In this document: piece by piece, positions 6,601 to 8,170 of the stretch | Layout: the number at the start of each line of letters is the position of its first letter | How positions within the stretch are numbered: position 1 is the first letter of the stretch | Source of the DNA: Lentisphaeria bacterium UBA1784 | GTDB taxonomy: Bacteria; Verrucomicrobiota; Lentisphaeria; Victivallales; Victivallaceae | Reading direction: 5' to 3' | Assembly (NCBI GenBank): GCA_002315455.1 | Contig: DCGG01000157.1 | Span: 664-8,833 of the forward strand | DNA: 8,170 bases | Notes under the pieces: generated by a model | The model's database searches: none | Told to the model about the DNA's origin: nothing | Seen by the model: the letters and a program-made list of their open reading frames with translations, nothing else | Made by a program: the position numbers and the translations under genes

Positions 6601-7470
6601 AAACGCCGCCGTTCCATCAGCAATGTGGACTTCCCGGAAGCCTCCGAGCAGGGCGTGGTGAAGCGCGTCAAGGTTTACGTGGGCTGCAAGCGCAAGTTGC
6701 AGGTCGGCGACAAGATGGCCGGCCGCCACGGAAACAAGGGTATCGTTTCCCGGATCGTTCCCATTGAAGACATGCCCTTCCTCGAGGACGGCACTCCGGT
6801 GGACATCGTTCTGAACCCCCTCGGCGTCCCCAGCCGTATGAACATCGGTCAGGTCCTGGAGACCCACCTCGGATGGGCCGCCAAGATGCTGGGCTTCAAG
6901 GCTGCCACGCCGGTGTTCGACGGTGTGCAGGAGCAGCAGATTGTCGATCTGATGCGCCAGGCCAACGAGCGCTACGCCGAGGAGAACGGACACAACTACC
7001 ACTGGGGTTTCCGTCAGGACGAGAACGGCGAATACTCCGTTTACGACGGTAAGGCCAACGTGTTCGACGGCCGTACCGGAAATCCCTTTGACCAGCGGGT
7101 CATGGTGGGCGAAATCTACATGCTGAAGTTGGACCACCTGGTCGCCAACAAGATCCACGCCCGCGCGGTCGGACCCTACTCTCTTGTGACGCAGCAGCCC
7201 TTGGGCGGCAAAGCCCAGCACGGAGGTCAGCGTTTCGGAGAAATGGAAGTGTGGGCCCTTGAGGCCTACGGCGCCGCCTATACCCTGCAGGAAATGCTGA
7301 CGGTCAAGTCGGATGACGTCACGGGCCGCGCCCGGATCTACGACTCCATCGTCAAGGGGCATAACGTGCTGGAAGCCGGTCGTCCGGAGTCCTTCAACGT
7401 GCTGTTGAAGGAGATGCAGAGCCTTGGACTGGACATCCGCATGGTCCGCGGCAAGAGCAAGAACATCTAA
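3643..7470 (+). CDS. rpoB: DNA-directed RNA polymerase subunit beta
   Basis: Beta forms one pincer of RNA polymerase and, with beta', the catalytic centre. The complete 1275-residue product is shorter than E. coli beta (1342), chiefly because the lineage-specific insert after the DRRR block is smaller. In order: N-terminal protrusion and lobes with MTEQGTFIINGAERV; an Arg run (187-192); the rifampicin region QLSQFMDQTNPLSEL onward (446-470); the IETPEGPNIGLI block; GYNFEDAI with Glu750/Asp751; a variable insert (about 868-990); the active-site Lys1024 and Lys1032 in KLQVGDKMAGRHGNKG; and the C-terminal clamp ending in GRPESFNVLLKEMQSLGLDI. Residue 462 is Asn where E. coli has His526. AAAGGA (3628-3633) sits 9 nt before the chosen ATG; the next codon is also ATG. 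TTA, CTA and TCA codons are absent throughout. rpoC follows after 18 nt in the same frame. Confidence 0.98.
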   Translation: MMERRNFGKLRDVLEIPDLIGLQVDSYDNFLQRNVPPAERKRQGLQEVFQEIFPIESFDKKMSLEFVSYEIGACAEHKSRIIDCIKDGKVYDAPLFVNFLLKVNGTEIPERVQMGDIPIMTEQGTFIINGAERVIISQLHRSPGICFEKTRHTSGRVLYSYRVIPDRGSWMDVQFDIGDCIMIYLDRRRRRRKFYITTFLRAIGYPTNRDILKEFHEVKTMTLSQLLKEKELNKYYTVDDVTNEDDVVVIDELTQLNEQHLVQLKDNNIKSVELAYVANGDDYIFASLRKDPTRNEDDALKEIYHRMRPGDPPNNNNARLLIKRLFFDNRRYDLGAVGRFKLNERLGLDIPADQRILDPRDLVQATKMLIDLRHNNGKVDDIDHLGARRIRTVGELLQNQCRAGLLRTERLIRERMTFDDPNVKPSSLINPKAFAGVVRDFFARNQLSQFMDQTNPLSELTNKRRLSALGPGGLSRDRAGFEVRDVHSSHYGRICPIETPEGPNIGLISSMSLYAIIDEYGFLETPYRKVVDGHVTDQIDYLTADKEEKFVIAQANALLDEKGAFIRPMIMCRYMGDSAEHPRETVQYMDVSPKQLVSAAAGIIPFLEHDDANRALMGSNMQRQAVSLLMPDSPYVGTGLEARIARDSRAVIVAKEPGIVAEVSSNHIWVTPDGKMPESGKPENGRLYELYKYMRSNAGTSINQRPVVRTGDKVEKGTLLADGAATKDGELALGRNVLVAFMPWCGYNFEDAIIVSERLVKEDVYTSVHVDEFEITSRDTKLGPEEITRDIPNVSEDALRNLDSRGIVIEGAEVKPGDILVGKITPKSETELAPEERLLRAIFGEKAADVKDSSLTVTSGKGGIVMDIRTEYAKENSVKPLTKTEKMQQKKMIAADFDDIRADLIDDLTQRLTDVMLGTKLPVPITTTNADGESTVIVTANRKVTKSSIQNLASKCENWAMEDCDAKATIAAIIDGVVPQLKENEEKRRRSISNVDFPEASEQGVVKRVKVYVGCKRKLQVGDKMAGRHGNKGIVSRIVPIEDMPFLEDGTPVDIVLNPLGVPSRMNIGQVLETHLGWAAKMLGFKAATPVFDGVQEQQIVDLMRQANERYAEENGHNYHWGFRQDENGEYSVYDGKANVFDGRTGNPFDQRVMVGEIYMLKLDHLVANKIHARAVGPYSLVTQQPLGGKAQHGGQRFGEMEVWALEAYGAAYTLQEMLTVKSDDVTGRARIYDSIVKGHNVLEAGRPESFNVLLKEMQSLGLDIRMVRGKSKNI

Positions 7471-7473
7471 TTC

Positions 7474-7480
7474 AGGGAGG
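7474..7480 (+). promoter_or_regulatory. strong rpoC ribosome binding site
   Basis: AGGGAGG lies 8 nt before a TTG at 7489. Its strength and spacing identify that TTG as the rpoC start. The site sits in the 18-nt gap after rpoB. Confidence 0.85.
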
Positions 7481-7488
7481 AACTTACC

Positions 7489-8170
7489 TTGATCGACAAT
7501 ACTTTTGCTTATCGGGAGTTGCTTGGTCGCGAGACCGCCAACTCGTTCGAGAAGATCACGATCAACGTGGCTTCTCCGGAAGCGATCCGTTCGTGGTCCC
7601 ACGGCGAGGTCAAGAATCCGGAGACCATCAACTACCGCAGCCTGAAGCCCGAGAAGGGCGGCCTCTTCTGCGAGCGGATCTTCGGACCTACCCGGGATTG
7701 GGAGTGCAACTGCGGAAAATACAAGCGCGTGAAGCACAAAGGCATCATCTGCGACCGTTGCGGCGTGGAAGTCACGCAGGCCAAGGTCCGCCGGGAGCGG
7801 ATGGGCCACATCGAGCTGGCAGTGCCGGTTTCTCACATCTGGTTCTTCAAGTGTATGCCCAGCCGCATTGGTTTGATGCTGGATATGACCGCGAAGAGCC
7901 TCGAACGTGTCATCTATTACGAGGAGTACGTGGTCACCGACAGCGGCGATACCCCGCTGGAAGTGGGGCAGACCCTCGATGAAGGAAAATACCGGGAAGC
8001 CCGGGAGGATTACGGCGACGCTTTCACCGCGGAAATGGGCGCCGGAGCCATCAAGACCCTGCTGGAGCGGATTGACCTGCCCATGCTGAAGGCCGAACTG
8101 GAGGTGAGCCTCACCGCCACCAACAACAAGGCCCAGCGCAAGAAACTGGCCAAGCGTCTCCGTCTGGTGG
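7489..8170 (+). CDS. rpoC: DNA-directed RNA polymerase subunit beta', N-terminal part (runs off the window)
   Basis: Beta' is the largest polymerase subunit; its later part carries the catalytic magnesium site. Here only about the first 227 residues are present, and the frame is still open at the window edge. The product begins with residues aligning to the beta' N-terminus (SPEAIRSWSHGEVKNPETIN, 29-48). It then shows LKPEKGGLFCERIFGP (52-67) and the zinc-binding cysteines Cys73, Cys75, Cys88 and Cys91 in the order known from E. coli beta'. GVEVTQAKVRRERMGHIELA and SRIGLMLDM follow, closely matching E. coli. The start is TTG: the reading frame has no ATG at the N-terminus, while the TTG has an excellent ribosome site and gives normal alignment. 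The gap from rpoB is 18 nt, so the two subunits are co-transcribed. Confidence 0.97.
   Translation, partial: MIDNTFAYRELLGRETANSFEKITINVASPEAIRSWSHGEVKNPETINYRSLKPEKGGLFCERIFGPTRDWECNCGKYKRVKHKGIICDRCGVEVTQAKVRRERMGHIELAVPVSHIWFFKCMPSRIGLMLDMTAKSLERVIYYEEYVVTDSGDTPLEVGQTLDEGKYREAREDYGDAFTAEMGAGAIKTLLERIDLPMLKAELEVSLTATNNKAQRKKLAKRLRLV

Noticed and set aside
3424..7836. A 1470-codon open frame on the minus strand opposite rpoB and the start of rpoC
   Set aside because: It is codon-aligned with rpoB and rpoC, so its stops would need TTA, CTA or TCA codons on the sense strand, which this GC-biased gene avoids. The translated product is low-complexity and resembles no protein, while the sense strand is unmistakable beta subunit.

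Overview
This window is a bacterial tRNA-Trp / secE-nusG / rplKAJL / rpoBC cluster, all on the + strand. It carries protein export, transcription elongation, ribosomal stalk and RNA polymerase genes in the order seen across many bacteria. No mobile element, CRISPR array or foreign-looking gene is visible. Coding sequence is GC-rich, with strong preference for C or G at third positions. The proteins are typical of Gram-negative-type bacteria. Overall similarity in RpoB, L7/L12 and NusG, judged from memory, suggests a PVC-group bacterium such as Lentisphaerota/Victivallales or Verrucomicrobiota, but this placement is tentative.

Layout: the window opens inside the anticodon of a tRNA, most likely tRNA-Trp with an encoded CCA end (1-42). 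Next come secE (104-307), nusG (332-928) and a 96-nt leader that can fold into an asymmetric hairpin just before the rplK ribosome binding site. rplK (1025-1453), rplA (1446-2150) and rplJ (2147-2671) form a chain of overlapping genes, followed by rplL (2694-3083). A 559-nt non-coding stretch (3084-3642) begins with a convincing GC-rich terminator/attenuator hairpin. It also holds a 12-nt direct repeat, further hairpins and a possible promoter. rpoB (3643-7470) is complete, and rpoC starts at a TTG (7489) and runs off the window.

How the genes work together: SecE is a core subunit of the SecYEG translocon. NusG couples RNA polymerase to Rho or the leading ribosome. L11, L1, L10 and L7/L12 build the two mobile stalks of the 50S subunit. 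Beta and beta' form the polymerase active centre. The overlaps favour coupled translation of L11, L1 and L10. The attenuator after rplL would allow more stalk protein, especially multicopy L7/L12, than polymerase to be made from one transcript.

The most notable points are: an Asn in beta where E. coli has the rifampicin-contacting His526; rpoB and rpoC lying in the same frame with one TAA between them; a candidate L1 autoregulatory leader before rplK; no room for a stand-alone L10 leader before rplJ; and the long, structured rplL-rpoB spacer. I do not see an undescribed multi-gene system here; this is mostly a conserved housekeeping region.
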